Shown: positions 1 through 8,685, counted from the stretch's first letter. The stretch: DNA of 64,000 bases from Nocardioides sp. zg-1308 (GCF_013155375.1 NZ_JABJQY010000002.1:1488001-1552000), one strand, 5' to 3'. Numbers and translations are program-made. Notes: generated by a model from the letters alone, not told the origin.

Positions 1-240
1 CTCGCGCACCGTGGCGACGTCCCACCCCGCGCACAGCTGCGACATGAACTCGCGCATCTTGTCCATCTGGTCGTGGTCGGCACCGCCGGTGAAGAAGACG
101 AACTGCGCGTACGCCGAGCGCAGCATGGCGCGCCGTGAGATCAGCCCACCCGCCTGGAACTCGCGGCTGAAGGCCAGCGTGCTCGACTTGGCGATGATCG
201 TCTTGTCGAGGTCGAAGAATGCCGCGGTGGGGCGGGTCAT
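1..240 (-). CDS. HAD-superfamily (SerB-like, HAD-IB) hydrolase, 5' part only
   Basis: The first 80 residues are present; the gene runs off the left window edge. It begins MTRPTAAFFDLDKTII, and FFDLDKT is the HAD motif I with the nucleophilic aspartate (DxDxT type). The residues after it (cap region, LISRRAMLRSAYAQFVFF) match the HAD-IB/SerB-related proteins that sit next to ssd-tad loci in actinobacteria. The family usually dephosphorylates small phospho-metabolites; the substrate cannot be read from the sequence. It is divergent from ssd with about 130 bp between the starts. The ATG at 238-240 is the only start that retains motif I near the N-terminus. Confidence 0.8.
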   Translation of the reverse strand, partial: MTRPTAAFFDLDKTIIAKSSTLAFSREFQAGGLISRRAMLRSAYAQFVFFTGGADHDQMDKMREFMSQLCAGWDVATVRE

Positions 241-286
241 GCGTTCATCGTAGGCGCCCCGCGGTCCCGGTTCCGGGCCTTTGGAC

Positions 287-323
287 GTCCACAGGTCGTC
301 CGGGCACGCCGTTCTCCACAGCC
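287..323. promoter_or_regulatory. Paired TCCACAG element upstream of ssd-tadABC
   Basis: GTCCACAGG (287-295) and CTCCACAGCC (314-323) are direct repeats whose starts are 27 bp apart. The same two words with the same 27-bp spacing occur upstream of the second tad unit (4475-4511). This is seen directly. A role as a shared activator or repressor site for both pilus transcription units is inference. Confidence 0.45.
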
Positions 324-373
324 GGTCGCGTCGGCCGGCCCACGCGTCGGTGCCGACGCCGAGGCTTGTCGTC

Positions 374-1384
374 ATGGCCGTCCTCCTCGTCACCGGTTCC
401 CCCCACGTCGCCGACACCGTGGTCCCCCTCTGCGCAGCGGTGGGGGTGGAGGTGGAGGTGTGTCCCGAGCCCGCCCTGTCGCTGTCCCACTGGACCAGCG
501 CCGACCTGGTCCTCGTGGGCGACGACGTCGCGGACCTCGTGGTGGCGCTCGCGCCGCCGCGGCGGCAGGGGGTGCACGTCGTCGGCCTGTCCCCGGGGGA
601 CGAGGTGTTCCGCGCTGCGGTCGCGCTGGGCGCGGCATCCGTGCTCGACCTCCCCGGCGCCTCCGACTGGCTGGTGGACACGCTCGCCGACGTCGGTGAG
701 CGGTCCTCGCCGGGACGCGTCGTGGGCGTGGTCGGCGGCGCCGGGGGTGCCGGCTCCACCACGCTGGCGTGCGCGCTGGCGCAGTGGCACGCCGGGCGGG
801 CGTCGACGCTGCTGGTCGACTGCGACGCGCTCGGGCCCGGGCTCGACCGCCTGCTGGGCATGGAGGACCTGCCCGGGGTGCGGTGGGAGGCGCTGGCGGA
901 GACGTCGGGCCGGCTGGGCGCCCGGGCGCTGCGCGAGGGCGTGCCGCGCCGCGAGCACCTCGGCGTGCTGACGTGGTCCGGGCTGCGCCGCCGGCTCGAC
1001 GTGCCGACCGCGCGCCGGATCCTGCCGACGGCCGTGGGCGGGCACGACCTGGTCGTGCTCGACCTCCCGCGTCAGGGAGGGCCGGTCCTGGCCGAGCTCG
1101 CGGACCGCTGCGACGACCTGCTGGTCGTCACGCCCGCCACCGTGCCGGGGCTGGCGGCGACCGCCCGGCTGGTCGCCGACCTGGGCCGCGACGGCCGGGC
1201 GGGTCTCGTGCTCCGCCCCGGCGGGCTCAGCGACGCCGACGCGGAGCGCGTCACCGGGCTGCCCCTCGTCGCCACCGTCGGCGACCAGCGCGGCCTCGCG
1301 GCGTCCGTCGACCGCGGCCTCGGCCCGCTTGCCGGTCGCGGGCCCCTGGCGCGCGCCGCCCGCGACCTGCTCGCGGCGGCATGA
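374..1384 (+). CDS. ssd: Septum-site-determining-like / CpaE-TadZ-type ATPase (Ssd)
   Basis: A 336-residue MinD/CpaE-like protein at the head of the tad unit. Residues 1-110 form a receiver-like N-terminal domain. At 121-130 is a degenerate deviant Walker A, GGAGGAGSTT, in which the usual lysines are absent, and VDCDALGPGLD (148-158) is the Walker A' region. Members of this family localise Tad pilus machinery at the membrane or pole; the mycobacterial homologue was named Ssd. I chose ATG 374 rather than the GTG/ATG-rich upstream extension because the conserved sequence starts at AVLLVTGS and a -10-like GAGGCT lies 7 nt upstream. The stop overlaps the tadA start (ATGA), so the genes are translationally coupled. 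With such a degenerate Walker A, true ATPase activity is uncertain. Confidence 0.85.
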   Translation: MAVLLVTGSPHVADTVVPLCAAVGVEVEVCPEPALSLSHWTSADLVLVGDDVADLVVALAPPRRQGVHVVGLSPGDEVFRAAVALGAASVLDLPGASDWLVDTLADVGERSSPGRVVGVVGGAGGAGSTTLACALAQWHAGRASTLLVDCDALGPGLDRLLGMEDLPGVRWEALAETSGRLGARALREGVPRREHLGVLTWSGLRRRLDVPTARRILPTAVGGHDLVVLDLPRQGGPVLAELADRCDDLLVVTPATVPGLAATARLVADLGRDGRAGLVLRPGGLSDADAERVTGLPLVATVGDQRGLAASVDRGLGPLAGRGPLARAARDLLAAA

Positions 1385-2556
1385 CCGTCCACGCCGGCAT
1401 CCCGGTGCCGACCGCCGTCCTCGACGACGTACGCCGTCGCCTGGCCGGGCAGGCCGGCGACCTCACCCCGCACCGGGTCGCCAAGGCGCTGCGGGCGTCC
1501 GGCTCGCCCGTCGGCGATGCGACGGTCCTGGCCGTGCACGACCTGCTGCGCCGCGACGTCCTCGGCGCCGGCCCGCTGGAGGAGCTGCTGCGGCTGCCGG
1601 ACGTCACCGACGTCCTGGTCAACGGGCCCGAGGAGGTGTGGCTCGACCGCGGGAGCGGGCTCGAGCGGACCAGCGTCACCTTCCCCGACGACGCCGCGGT
1701 CCGCCGGCTGGCGCAGCGCCTCGCGGCGTCGGCCGGTCGCCGCCTCGACGACGCCAGCCCGCACGCCGACGTCCGCCTCCCCGACGGCACCCGCTTCCAC
1801 GCGGTCCTGGCGCCGGTGGCGCGCTCGGGGACGGTCGTCTCGCTGCGCGTCCCGCGGGCCCGGGTCTGGACGCTCGCCGAGCTGGTCACCGCAGGGGCTC
1901 TCCCACCCGACGGCGCCTTCCTGCTCGAGGAGGTGGTCGACTCACGCTGCGCGTTCCTGGTCACCGGTGGCACCGGGTCGGGCAAGACCTCCGTCCTCTC
2001 GGCGCTCCTGTCGCTGGTCGACCCGGGTGAGCGCATCGTGCTGGTCGAGGACGCGAGCGAGCTGAGCCCCGACCACCCCCATGTGGTGGCGCTCGAGGGA
2101 CGGCCGCCCAACATCGAGGGTGCCGGTGAGATCACCCTGCAGACCCTCGTCCGGCAGGCGCTGCGGATGCGTCCGGACCGGCTCGTGGTCGGCGAGGTGC
2201 GGGGAGCGGAGGTCGTGGACCTGCTGGCAGCACTCAACACCGGTCACGGCGGGGGCTGCGGCACGCTGCACGCCAACTCCGCGGCCGACGTCCCCGCCCG
2301 GATCGAGGCCCTGTCGTTGGCCGCCGGTCTGCCCCGCGAGGCGGCGCACAGCCAGCTGGCAGCGGCGCTCGACGTCGTCATCCACCTCGGCCGTGGTCGC
2401 GACGGCCGGCGCCGGGTCCTCGAGCTCGGCGTGCCGGAGCGCGACGGCTCGGGTCTCGTCGTCCTGAGCACCGCCGCGACGTTCGAGGGCGACCGGGTGG
2501 TCCCCGGTCCTGCCGCCCCGGTCCTCGCGGCGCGGCTGGGTTCGGTCGGCTGGTGA
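1381..2556 (+). CDS. tadA: TadA/CpaF family secretion ATPase
   Basis: A 391-residue hexameric secretion ATPase that should power assembly of a Tad/Flp-type pilus from the inner face of the membrane. Visible motifs are Walker A GGTGSGKTS at about 196-204, an Asp/Glu box around VLVEDASE, Walker B-like RLVVGEVRG near 270, and the His box TGHGGGCGTLHANS near 285-298. The N-terminal domain (1-180) contains the family block DVLVNGPEEVWLDRG. Length fits the actinobacterial TadA family. It overlaps ssd by 4 nt and tadB by 4 nt (GTGA), so it lies in one operon with them. Confidence 0.93.
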   Translation: MTVHAGIPVPTAVLDDVRRRLAGQAGDLTPHRVAKALRASGSPVGDATVLAVHDLLRRDVLGAGPLEELLRLPDVTDVLVNGPEEVWLDRGSGLERTSVTFPDDAAVRRLAQRLAASAGRRLDDASPHADVRLPDGTRFHAVLAPVARSGTVVSLRVPRARVWTLAELVTAGALPPDGAFLLEEVVDSRCAFLVTGGTGSGKTSVLSALLSLVDPGERIVLVEDASELSPDHPHVVALEGRPPNIEGAGEITLQTLVRQALRMRPDRLVVGEVRGAEVVDLLAALNTGHGGGCGTLHANSAADVPARIEALSLAAGLPREAAHSQLAAALDVVIHLGRGRDGRRRVLELGVPERDGSGLVVLSTAATFEGDRVVPGPAAPVLAARLGSVGW

Positions 2557-3230
2557 GTGCGCTGCTCGCCGCCGTCCTGGCGGGCGCCGCCGTCGTGCTG
2601 TGGTGCCCGCCGCGCTCCCTGTCGGCGCGGGCGGGGCGGCAACCGGCCGTCCCGCCGCGGTGGCCCGCGGGGGTCCCGTGGGGCAGGCGCCGCGAGACGG
2701 CCCGCACCCAGGCGGCGGTCCTCCAGGTCTGCGACCTGCTGGCTGCGGAGCTCGCCGCGGGCCGCCCGCCCGGTGCCGCCCTCGCCAGCGCCGCGGAGCG
2801 GTGGCCACCCCTGACGTCGGTGGTCGAGGCGGCGCGGCTCGGCGCGGACGTCCCCGACGCGATGAGGCGCCTCGCCGCGGAGTGGCGCGGGGCGTCGGAC
2901 CTCCGCTGGGTCGCCGGGGCGTGGCAGGTCGCGCAGGACTCCGGGCACGGACTCGCGTCGGCGCTCGAGCGCACCGCGGGCGGTCTGCGCGCCCGACGCC
3001 GCACCCGGCGGCTCGTCGACTCCGAGCTCGCGTCCGCGCGGGCGACGGCGCGGCTCGTCGCCTGCCTGCCGCTGGCGGTCCTGCTCATGGGCTCCGGAGC
3101 CGGCGGGTCCCCGTGGGCGTTCCTGCTGGCGACGCCGGTGGGAGGGGCGTGCCTGGTGACCGGGGTGGGTCTCATCGGGCTGGGGCTGTGGTGGATCGAG
3201 CGACTGGCCGACCGGGCGGCGTCGCCGTGA
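2553..3230 (+). CDS. tadB: TadB-like type II/Tad secretion membrane protein
   Basis: 225 residues with an N-terminal membrane segment (ALLAAVLAGAAVVLWC), a cytoplasmic T2SF-like helical domain at about 45-165 (AAVLQVCDLLAAELAAGRPPGAAL, then an SVVEAARLGADVPDAMRRLA block) and two C-terminal membrane segments (CLPLAVLLMGSG; LLATPVGGACLVTGVGLI). It should pair with TadC as the inner-membrane platform on which the TadA ATPase acts. The GTG at 2553 overlaps the tadA stop, and the stop overlaps the tadC GTG. It is short compared with proteobacterial TadB (about 300 aa), as is usual in actinobacteria. Confidence 0.85.
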   Translation: MSALLAAVLAGAAVVLWCPPRSLSARAGRQPAVPPRWPAGVPWGRRRETARTQAAVLQVCDLLAAELAAGRPPGAALASAAERWPPLTSVVEAARLGADVPDAMRRLAAEWRGASDLRWVAGAWQVAQDSGHGLASALERTAGGLRARRRTRRLVDSELASARATARLVACLPLAVLLMGSGAGGSPWAFLLATPVGGACLVTGVGLIGLGLWWIERLADRAASP

Positions 3231-3913
3231 CCTGGGTGAGCGTGGCCGGCGCCGTCCTGGCCGTGCTCACGTGGCTGCCGGCCCCGGTCCGGACGACCAG
3301 GTCGCACGGCCGCTCCGGTCCGGACTTGCGCCCCGTGGCCGCGGTCGGGGTCGGGCTGGGCGCGTGGCTCGTCGTCGGCGGTGCCACTGGGATCGCAGCA
3401 GGGGTGGTCGCCGGCGTCGTCGCGCGCAGGGTGCTGGCAGGGGTCGAGGCACCCTCGAGCCGGCGCGACCGCGAGGAGGTCGAGCGGACGCTCCCCCACC
3501 TCATCGAGCTCCTCGCCTCGACGCTGCACGCCGGCGCCGAGCCCGTCGCTGGTCTCGCTCGCGTCTGCGCAGCGCTGCCCGGTCCGGCGGCGGAGCGCCT
3601 GCGCCCCGTGGTCGAGCAGGCGCGATGGGGCGCCTCGGGCGCCGAGGCGTGGTCCGCGGTCGCCGACGACCCGGCGCTGGCCCCGTTGGCGTGGGCCATG
3701 GTGCGCTCGCAGACCTCGGGGGCCTCGGTCGTGCTCGCGGTCGAGCGCCTCTCCGTCGAGCTCGAGCGAGAGGCGTTGGCCCGGGCCGAGGACGCGGCGC
3801 GCAAGGTCGGCGTCTCGGCGGCGGTGCCCCTCGGCGTCTGCCTGCTGCCGGCGTTCATGCTGCTCGGCGTGGTGCCGACCGTGGCGACGCTGTTCCAGTC
3901 GGTGGCGCCCTAG
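3227..3913 (+). CDS. tadC: TadC-like type II/Tad secretion membrane protein
   Basis: 228 residues starting from a GTG that overlaps the tadB stop. It has N-terminal membrane segments (VSVAGAVLAVLTWLPAP; VGLGAWLVVGGATGIAAGVVAG), a T2SF domain (LPHLIELLASTLHAGAEPVAGLARVC, then SGASVVLAVERLSVELE) and a final hydrophobic segment (VPLGVCLLPAFMLLGVVPTVATLF). It is the partner of TadB in the pilus platform. It is the last gene of the first tad unit; the next gene is on the opposite strand and ends 12 bp downstream. Confidence 0.85.
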   Translation: MTWVSVAGAVLAVLTWLPAPVRTTRSHGRSGPDLRPVAAVGVGLGAWLVVGGATGIAAGVVAGVVARRVLAGVEAPSSRRDREEVERTLPHLIELLASTLHAGAEPVAGLARVCAALPGPAAERLRPVVEQARWGASGAEAWSAVADDPALAPLAWAMVRSQTSGASVVLAVERLSVELEREALARAEDAARKVGVSAAVPLGVCLLPAFMLLGVVPTVATLFQSVAP

Positions 3914-3924
3914 CCGACGGTGGC

Positions 3925-4428
3925 TCAGCCGATGCCCGCGACGGCTGCATGATCGGCTCCGCCGTGCTGCATCCGCCGCTCGCGGGGGACGTCGTCGGGC
4001 TGGCCCGCGGGCACGCCCAGGTCGACGAAGCCGGCACGCGCGTAGGCGCGGATCGCCGCGGCGTTGTCGTCGCGCACCATGAGGCAGGTCGTGCGGCCAC
4101 GGTCGGCCGCCCAGGTGACGACGTGGTCGATGAGCCGGCCCGCCAGCCCGGTGCCGCGCTCGCCGGGGGCCACCCACATCGAGATCAGCTCGACGACGTC
4201 CTCCGACTCCGCTCCCGACACCACGCCGACCGGACCGGTGTCGCTGCGGGCGACCACGGTGAGCGCCACGTCGGCCAGCCGGGCGCGCCACCGCTGCTCG
4301 GTGGCGTCCGCCCAGTCGGCGTGACGAGCCCCGAAGGCGCCGGGGGCGTCCAGCAGCGCCGCCAGCCGTACGTCGCGGAGCTCGGCCCAGTCGTCCGGCC
4401 CGATCCGCACCAGCTCGATGTCGCGCAT
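3925..4428 (-). CDS. GNAT family N-acetyltransferase
   Basis: 167 residues. The acetyl-CoA-binding signature is clear in VELISMWVAPGERGTGLAGRLIDHVV (the V-x-P-x-x-R-G-x-G-x-A pattern), followed by LMVRDDNAAAIRAYARAGFVDLG, a typical GNAT motif B. This is a single-domain enzyme that transfers an acetyl group to an amine; the substrate is unknown. It lies antisense between the two halves of the tad locus, tail-to-tail with tadC, so it does not belong to the pilus operon. Nothing suggests recent transfer: base composition is like its neighbours. Confidence 0.85.
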   Translation of the reverse strand: MRDIELVRIGPDDWAELRDVRLAALLDAPGAFGARHADWADATEQRWRARLADVALTVVARSDTGPVGVVSGAESEDVVELISMWVAPGERGTGLAGRLIDHVVTWAADRGRTTCLMVRDDNAAAIRAYARAGFVDLGVPAGQPDDVPRERRMQHGGADHAAVAGIG

Positions 4429-4474
4429 GACGGGAGGCTAGCCCGCTCCGGGCACCGGGCGAACGCCGTTTTCC

Positions 4475-4511
4475 GTCCACAGGGACCCGACGCCGGCCCT
4501 GCTCCACAGCC
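4475..4511. promoter_or_regulatory. Paired TCCACAG element upstream of DUF4244-tadE
   Basis: GTCCACAGG (4475-4483) and CTCCACAGCC (4502-4511) again have starts 27 bp apart, as upstream of ssd (287-323). An extra shared word, CGCCGTT, lies just before or inside the pair in both places. The element is 89 bp upstream of the DUF4244 ATG, so it would act on the second tad unit. Function is inferred from duplication at two functionally linked promoters. Confidence 0.45.
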
Positions 4512-4599
4512 CGCGGTCGCCGCCCGTGCGACTCGTCGGCGGGGCGTCGAGGGTGGTCCTGACCGGGCTCATCGGGAGCCCACGACGACAGGGGAAGCA

Positions 4600-4773
4600 A
4601 TGACACAGGACCGTCACGACGAGCGGGGCATCACCACTGCGGAGTACGCCGTCGGCACCGCCGCGGGGGCCGGGTTCGCCGGCCTGCTCTACACGCTGCT
4701 CACCGGCAAGTTCGGCGACCAGCTGCTCGAGCGGTTGTTCAAGCACGTCATGGGCCTGCTCGGCATCGGCTGA
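4600..4773 (+). CDS. DUF4244 small membrane protein (Flp-pilin-like)
   Basis: A 57-residue protein with a short hydrophilic head (MTQDRHDERGITTAEYAVG) and one membrane segment (TAAGAGFAGLLYTLLTG). The G-I-T-T-A-E-Y motif resembles the processing and assembly region of Flp-type prepilins (G followed by E at +5 or +6), and DUF4244 proteins occupy this place in actinobacterial tad loci. It is probably the major pilin of this system. A GGGGAAG ribosome site lies 5-8 nt upstream of the ATG. The stop overlaps the tadE start (TGATG). DUF4244 membership is from pattern memory; pilin function is inference. Confidence 0.8.
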   Translation: MTQDRHDERGITTAEYAVGTAAGAGFAGLLYTLLTGKFGDQLLERLFKHVMGLLGIG

Positions 4774-5135
4774 TGGCTGCGCGGGCGCGGGAGGACACCG
4801 GGGCGGCGACGGCCGAGCTCGCGCTCGGCATCCCGCTGCTCGTCGCGCTGACCGCCGGACTCGTCTGGATGCTGGCGCTCGGCGCGGCCCAGGTCCGGGT
4901 CGTCGACGCCTCGCGCGAGGCGGCCCGGGCCGTGGCCCGCGGCGACGACGTGGCCTCTGCCCGCGACGTCGCCACCCGGATCGCGCCCGAGGGCGCCCGG
5001 GTGCGCGTCGAGGTGGGCGGCGGCCGGGTGGTGGTGACCACGACGGCACGTGTCGCCGGCCCCGGAGGGCTGCTCGGGTCGTTGCCCGGGGTCACCGTCT
5101 CGGCCGACGCCGTCGCCCTCATGGAGGAGCCGTGA
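4773..5135 (+). CDS. tadE: TadE-like pseudopilin
   Basis: 120 residues. The N-terminus has the TadE signature: a short basic leader, DTGAATAELALGIPLLVALTAGLVWMLALGAAQVRVVDASREAARAVARGD in outline, with a glutamate (TAEL) at the start of the hydrophobic helix and the R-E-A-A-R motif after it. The remainder is a small beta-rich periplasmic or extracellular part. This is a minor pilin-like component of the Tad system. It sits between DUF4244 and the TadG-like gene with overlapping start and stop codons on both sides. Confidence 0.82.
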   Translation: MAARAREDTGAATAELALGIPLLVALTAGLVWMLALGAAQVRVVDASREAARAVARGDDVASARDVATRIAPEGARVRVEVGGGRVVVTTTARVAGPGGLLGSLPGVTVSADAVALMEEP

Positions 5136-5512
5136 GCCCCGGGCACGAGTCGCGGGTGGAGCACCGCCTCCGCCGGCGACGTCACGAGGCAGGCGGTGCG
5201 ACGGTGCTGGTGGTGGCGATGGCGGGCGTGCTCATGTTCGTCATGGTCGGGCTGGCCGCCGCCGGCGGTCTGGTCGTCGCCCAGCGCCGGGCACAGGCGG
5301 CCGCCGACCTCGCGGCGCTGGCCGGAGCGTCCGTCTCGCCGGTCGGGTGCGGCGAGGCGGCCCGCGTCGCCGCGGCCAACGCCGCGGAGTTGGACGCCTG
5401 CGTCGTCGCCGGGACCGAGGTCACCGTCGAGGTGTCGGTGGACGGGCCCGCAGTGCCGTGGCGGTCCGTGCGGGTGAGCGCCGAGGCGCGGGCAGGCCCG
5501 GGACCCGGGTGA
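5132..5512 (+). CDS. Rv3654c/TadG-like helicase-secretion neighbourhood protein
   Basis: 126 residues starting at a GTG that overlaps the tadE stop. A basic head (RRRRHEAGGATV) precedes a single membrane helix (LVVAMAGVLMFVMVGLAAAGGLVVA) and then the conserved QRRAQAAADLAALAGA block seen in TadG-like and Rv3654c-type proteins. The rest contains two cysteines (GCGEAARVA, LDACVVAG) that could form a disulfide outside the membrane. It is most likely a minor pilin or surface component and is the last gene of the second tad unit. Confidence 0.8.
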   Translation: MSPGHESRVEHRLRRRRHEAGGATVLVVAMAGVLMFVMVGLAAAGGLVVAQRRAQAAADLAALAGASVSPVGCGEAARVAAANAAELDACVVAGTEVTVEVSVDGPAVPWRSVRVSAEARAGPGPG

Positions 5513-5521
5513 GCGCGCCGG

Positions 5522-5830
5522 TCAGATCTGCTCGCGCTGGTGGTCCGGGCCGTCCTCACGGCGCTCGGTCTCCACCCGGTCCAGCTTCCGGTTCAGGTCG
5601 TGCAGCTCCTTGCGCTCCTTGCGGTGCGCCAGGCCCCGCTTGGTGCCCCACTTGAGGATCGAGAAGCCCCACAGGATGGCGGCACCTGCGGCCACGCCGA
5701 CGAGGAAGGACTCCAGGGTGGTGACGTCGAACCCGAGGAGCTCGCCGCCCGTGCCCGGCTCGCTGACGAACACGGCCGACAGGATGGCGATGCCGCCGAG
5801 GATGATGAGTGCCAGACCGAGGAAGACCAT
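5522..5830 (-). CDS. Small two-helix membrane protein of unknown function
   Basis: 102 residues. Segments VFLGLALIILGGIAILSAVFV and FLVGVAAGAAILWGFSILKWG are membrane-spanning, followed by a highly charged tail with coiled-coil character (RKERKELHDLNRKLDRVETERRE). I do not recognise a named family. A TAGATT box ends 6 nt before the ATG (5837-5842 on the complement), so the message is probably leaderless. It is tail-to-tail with the tad unit and just downstream of the divergent-facing helicase gene on the same strand, separated by only 9 bp from its end. Confidence 0.7.
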   Translation of the reverse strand: MVFLGLALIILGGIAILSAVFVSEPGTGGELLGFDVTTLESFLVGVAAGAAILWGFSILKWGTKRGLAHRKERKELHDLNRKLDRVETERREDGPDHQREQI

Positions 5831-5839
5831 GGGCCGAAT

Positions 5840-8188
5840 CTAGCCCCCGGTCCGCGCGGACGGCTCACCCCCGAGGAGAGCGTCGAGCAGGACGATCGCG
5901 CCCGCCTTGTCGAGGGGGTTGTTCTGGTTGCCGCACTTGGGCGACTGGATGCACGAGGGACACCCGCTGACGCACTCACAGCTCGCGATGGCCTCGCGGG
6001 TCGCGGCCAGCCAGGCGGGCGCGGTGCGGAAGCCGCGCTCGGAGAAGCCCGCCCCGCCCGGGTGTCCGTCGTAGACGAAGACCGTCAGCACACCCGTGTC
6101 AGCGTGCCGGGCGGTCGAGACGCCACCGATGTCCCAGCGGTCGCACGTCGCGAAGAGGGGGAGGAGGCCGATCGAGCAGTGCTCGGCGGCGTGCGCCGCA
6201 CCCGGGACGTCCAAGGTCGCCAGCCCCGCCTCGGCGACCACGTCGTCGGGCACGGTCCACCAGACCGCGGTGGTGCGCAGCGTCCGCTCGGGCAGGTCGA
6301 GCGGCTCCTCGGCGAGCACCTCGCCGCCGGGCTGGCGCCGCTTGAGGAACGAGACGACCTGGTGGGAGACGTCGACCTCGCCCAGCGACAGCTCGCACCC
6401 GCCCCACGACTGCCGCTCGTGGGTCGCGACGATGCCGATGTCGGTCGTCTCCCGCGCCGTCGTGCTGTAGGCCGGCTCGTCGCGCCGCATGACCGCGACG
6501 TGGTGCTCGAGGTCGAGGTCCTCGACCAACCAGGTCTCGCCCTGGTGGACGTAGACCGCACCGGGGTGGGCCTGGTTGTGCGCCCCGCCGGCGTCGACGG
6601 TGCCGACGACGCGTCCCGTGTCCGCCTCGACCAGCTGGACCGGCGCGCCGCCGGCGGAGCGGATGTCGGCGAGGTCGGCCGCCCGGCTGCGGTCGGTCCA
6701 GAACCAGCCGCGCGGGCGTCGCCGCAGGAGCCCGAGCTCGGTCAGCCGGTCCACCACCTCGCGGGCCGTGGCCCCGAAGAGTGGCAGGTCGGCCTCGGTG
6801 AGCGGTGACTCCTGGGCCGCGGCGCAGAGGTGCGGGCCCATCACGTGCGGGTTGGACGGGTCGAACACCGACGCCTCGACCGGTGCGCCGATCAGCGTCT
6901 CCGGGTGCGTGACGAGGTAGGTGTCGAGCGGGTCGTCCTTCGCGACCAGCACGCCGAGCGCGTCCTGCGCGCCGCGGCCGGCGCGGCCGACCTGCTGCCA
7001 GAAGGCCGCGCGGGTCCCCGGGAAGCCGGCGATGAGGACGGCGTCGAGCCCACTGATGTCGATGCCCAGCTCGAGCGCGTTGGTCGCCGCCAGCCCGACG
7101 AGGTCCCCGCGGCGCAGCGCCGCCTCGAGGGCGCGCCGCTCCTCGGGCAGGTAGCCGCCCCGGTAGGCCGCGATCCGGCTCGGGAGGGAGGGGTCGACCT
7201 CCTCGAGGAGCTCGGCCGCCGTCAGCGCGACCTGCTCCGCGCCGCGGCGCGAGCGGATGAAGGCGAGGGTGCGCACGTCCTCGGCGACCAGGTCGGCCAG
7301 CAGGTCGGCGACCTCGGAGGAGGCGGCACGGCGCACGGGCGCGCCGTTCTCGCCGGCGTGCGAGGTGAACGGCGGCTCCCAGAGCAGGAGCGACACCCGG
7401 CCGCGCGGCGAGTCGTCCCGGGTCAGCGCCACGACGTCGAGACCGGTCAGCCGCGACGCCGTGACCTCGGGCTCGGCGACCGTCGCGGAGGCGAGCACGA
7501 ACGTCGGGTGGGCGCCGTACATCGCGCACACCCGCCGCAGCCGCCGCAGCACGTGCGAGACGTGCGCGCCGAAGACCCCGCGGTAGTGGTGGCACTCGTC
7601 GACGACGACGTACTGCAGCGACCCCAGGAACCTCGACCACCGGTGGTGCGAGGGCAGCAGTGACCGGTGCAGCATGTCGGGGTTGGTGAGGACGTACTCC
7701 CCGAAGTCGCGCGTCCAGTCGCGCTCCTCGCGCGAGCTGTCGCCGTCGTGCGCGGCCAGGCGTACGTCGAGGCGCAGCGACGCCAGCCCGGCGAGCTGGT
7801 CGTGGGCCAGCGCCTTCGTCGGCGCGAGGTAGAGCACCGACGCCCCGCGCTCGCCGCGGACGCCGCGGGAGGAGCGGATGGCCGAGAGCGCGGGGACCTG
7901 GTAGGCCAGCGACTTCCCCGACGCCGTCCCGGTCGCGACGATCACGTGGTCGCCGGCGTGGGCGGCGTCCGCCGCGACCACCTGGTGGCGCCACGGTCGC
8001 GCCACGCCCTGGGCTGCGAACGCACCGCGTACGTCGTCCGGCACCCACCCCGGCCAGTCCTCGTGGACGGCCTCGCGGGCAGGCAGCACCTCGAGGTGCT
8101 GGAGGCGGTCCTCGCGCCCCGGGACACCCGTCAGCCGACGGATCAGCGCCTCGACCGGGGGCAGCGCGCGGGACGGGGAGTCACTCAC
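5840..8188 (-). CDS. MrfA/YprA-type DEAD/DECH-box helicase with DUF1998 and Cys cluster
   Basis: 782 residues. Walker A is ATGTASGKS (85-93), the DEAD-box equivalent is [10 protein letters not shown], motif III-like is LASATV, and the second RecA domain has [12 protein letters not shown] and the Q-V-G-R-A-G-R motif. The C-terminal third is a DUF1998-type domain ending in five cysteines, C737, C739, C743, C746 and C752 ([10 protein letters not shown] then KCG), which probably bind a metal. This matches the MrfA family (3'-5' DNA helicase acting in repair of mitomycin-type adducts in Bacillus) and the mycobacterial Rv3649 group. The GTG start at 8188 is followed directly by the conserved N-terminus. 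Its position beside bldG is conserved in Streptomyces. A partner nuclease (MrfB) is not in the window. Confidence 0.9.
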   Translation of the reverse strand: MSDSPSRALPPVEALIRRLTGVPGREDRLQHLEVLPAREAVHEDWPGWVPDDVRGAFAAQGVARPWRHQVVAADAAHAGDHVIVATGTASGKSLAYQVPALSAIRSSRGVRGERGASVLYLAPTKALAHDQLAGLASLRLDVRLAAHDGDSSREERDWTRDFGEYVLTNPDMLHRSLLPSHHRWSRFLGSLQYVVVDECHHYRGVFGAHVSHVLRRLRRVCAMYGAHPTFVLASATVAEPEVTASRLTGLDVVALTRDDSPRGRVSLLLWEPPFTSHAGENGAPVRRAASSEVADLLADLVAEDVRTLAFIRSRRGAEQVALTAAELLEEVDPSLPSRIAAYRGGYLPEERRALEAALRRGDLVGLAATNALELGIDISGLDAVLIAGFPGTRAAFWQQVGRAGRGAQDALGVLVAKDDPLDTYLVTHPETLIGAPVEASVFDPSNPHVMGPHLCAAAQESPLTEADLPLFGATAREVVDRLTELGLLRRRPRGWFWTDRSRAADLADIRSAGGAPVQLVEADTGRVVGTVDAGGAHNQAHPGAVYVHQGETWLVEDLDLEHHVAVMRRDEPAYSTTARETTDIGIVATHERQSWGGCELSLGEVDVSHQVVSFLKRRQPGGEVLAEEPLDLPERTLRTTAVWWTVPDDVVAEAGLATLDVPGAAHAAEHCSIGLLPLFATCDRWDIGGVSTARHADTGVLTVFVYDGHPGGAGFSERGFRTAPAWLAATREAIASCECVSGCPSCIQSPKCGNQNNPLDKAGAIVLLDALLGGEPSARTGG

Positions 8189-8349
8189 CTCGGCAGTCTC
8201 GCAAAGGGCGGGGACGGTGGAACTGTGAGGGACTCCTGCGCAACGGTTGGGACTCGTGGTTTGATACCACCCGAAACGTTGACAGGGGCACGCAGGGTGT
8301 CCCGCAGGCGCACTGTCCGAACAGCACTTTCGGGGACCGGGGAGCAGTC

Positions 8350-8685
8350 GTGGATCTCACCCTTGCGACACGCGAGGTGGACGGGCGCGCCATCGTCGCC
8401 GTCGGCGGGGAGATCGATGTCTACACCGCGCCCAAGCTTCGCGACTGCATCACCGACCTGGTCAGCAAGGGCTCCTACGACATCGTCGTCGACCTCGAGG
8501 CCGTCGAGTTCCTCGACTCCACCGGCCTCGGCGTGCTGGTCGGGGGCCTCAAGAAGGTCCGCGCCCACGACGGTTCCCTCGACCTGGTCTGCACCCAGGA
8601 GCGCCTGCTCAAGATCTTCCGGATCACCGGCCTGGCCAAGGTGTTCGTGATCCACGACTCCGTCGGCCTGGCCCCCGGCGCCTGA
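8350..8685 (+). CDS. bldG: BldG-type anti-sigma factor antagonist (STAS domain)
   Basis: 111 residues consisting of a single STAS domain. The phosphorylation motif [15 protein letters not shown] has its serine at residue 57, and the surrounding sequence ([30 protein letters not shown]) is very close to Streptomyces BldG. The unphosphorylated protein should bind an anti-sigma kinase and thereby free a sigma factor. The GTG at 8350 is preceded by GGGGAGCAG. In Streptomyces bldG is followed by its co-transcribed anti-sigma gene; here only 215 bp separate it from hppA and no such gene is present. Partners must be encoded elsewhere. Confidence 0.92.
   Translation: MDLTLATREVDGRAIVAVGGEIDVYTAPKLRDCITDLVSKGSYDIVVDLEAVEFLDSTGLGVLVGGLKKVRAHDGSLDLVCTQERLLKIFRITGLAKVFVIHDSVGLAPGA

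Noticed and set aside
8189..8349. Riboswitch or structured leader upstream of bldG
   Set aside because: Only a 5-bp palindrome (GTGGT-TTGAT-ACCAC, 8256-8270) and an isolated TTGACA (8279-8284) without a matching -10 are seen.
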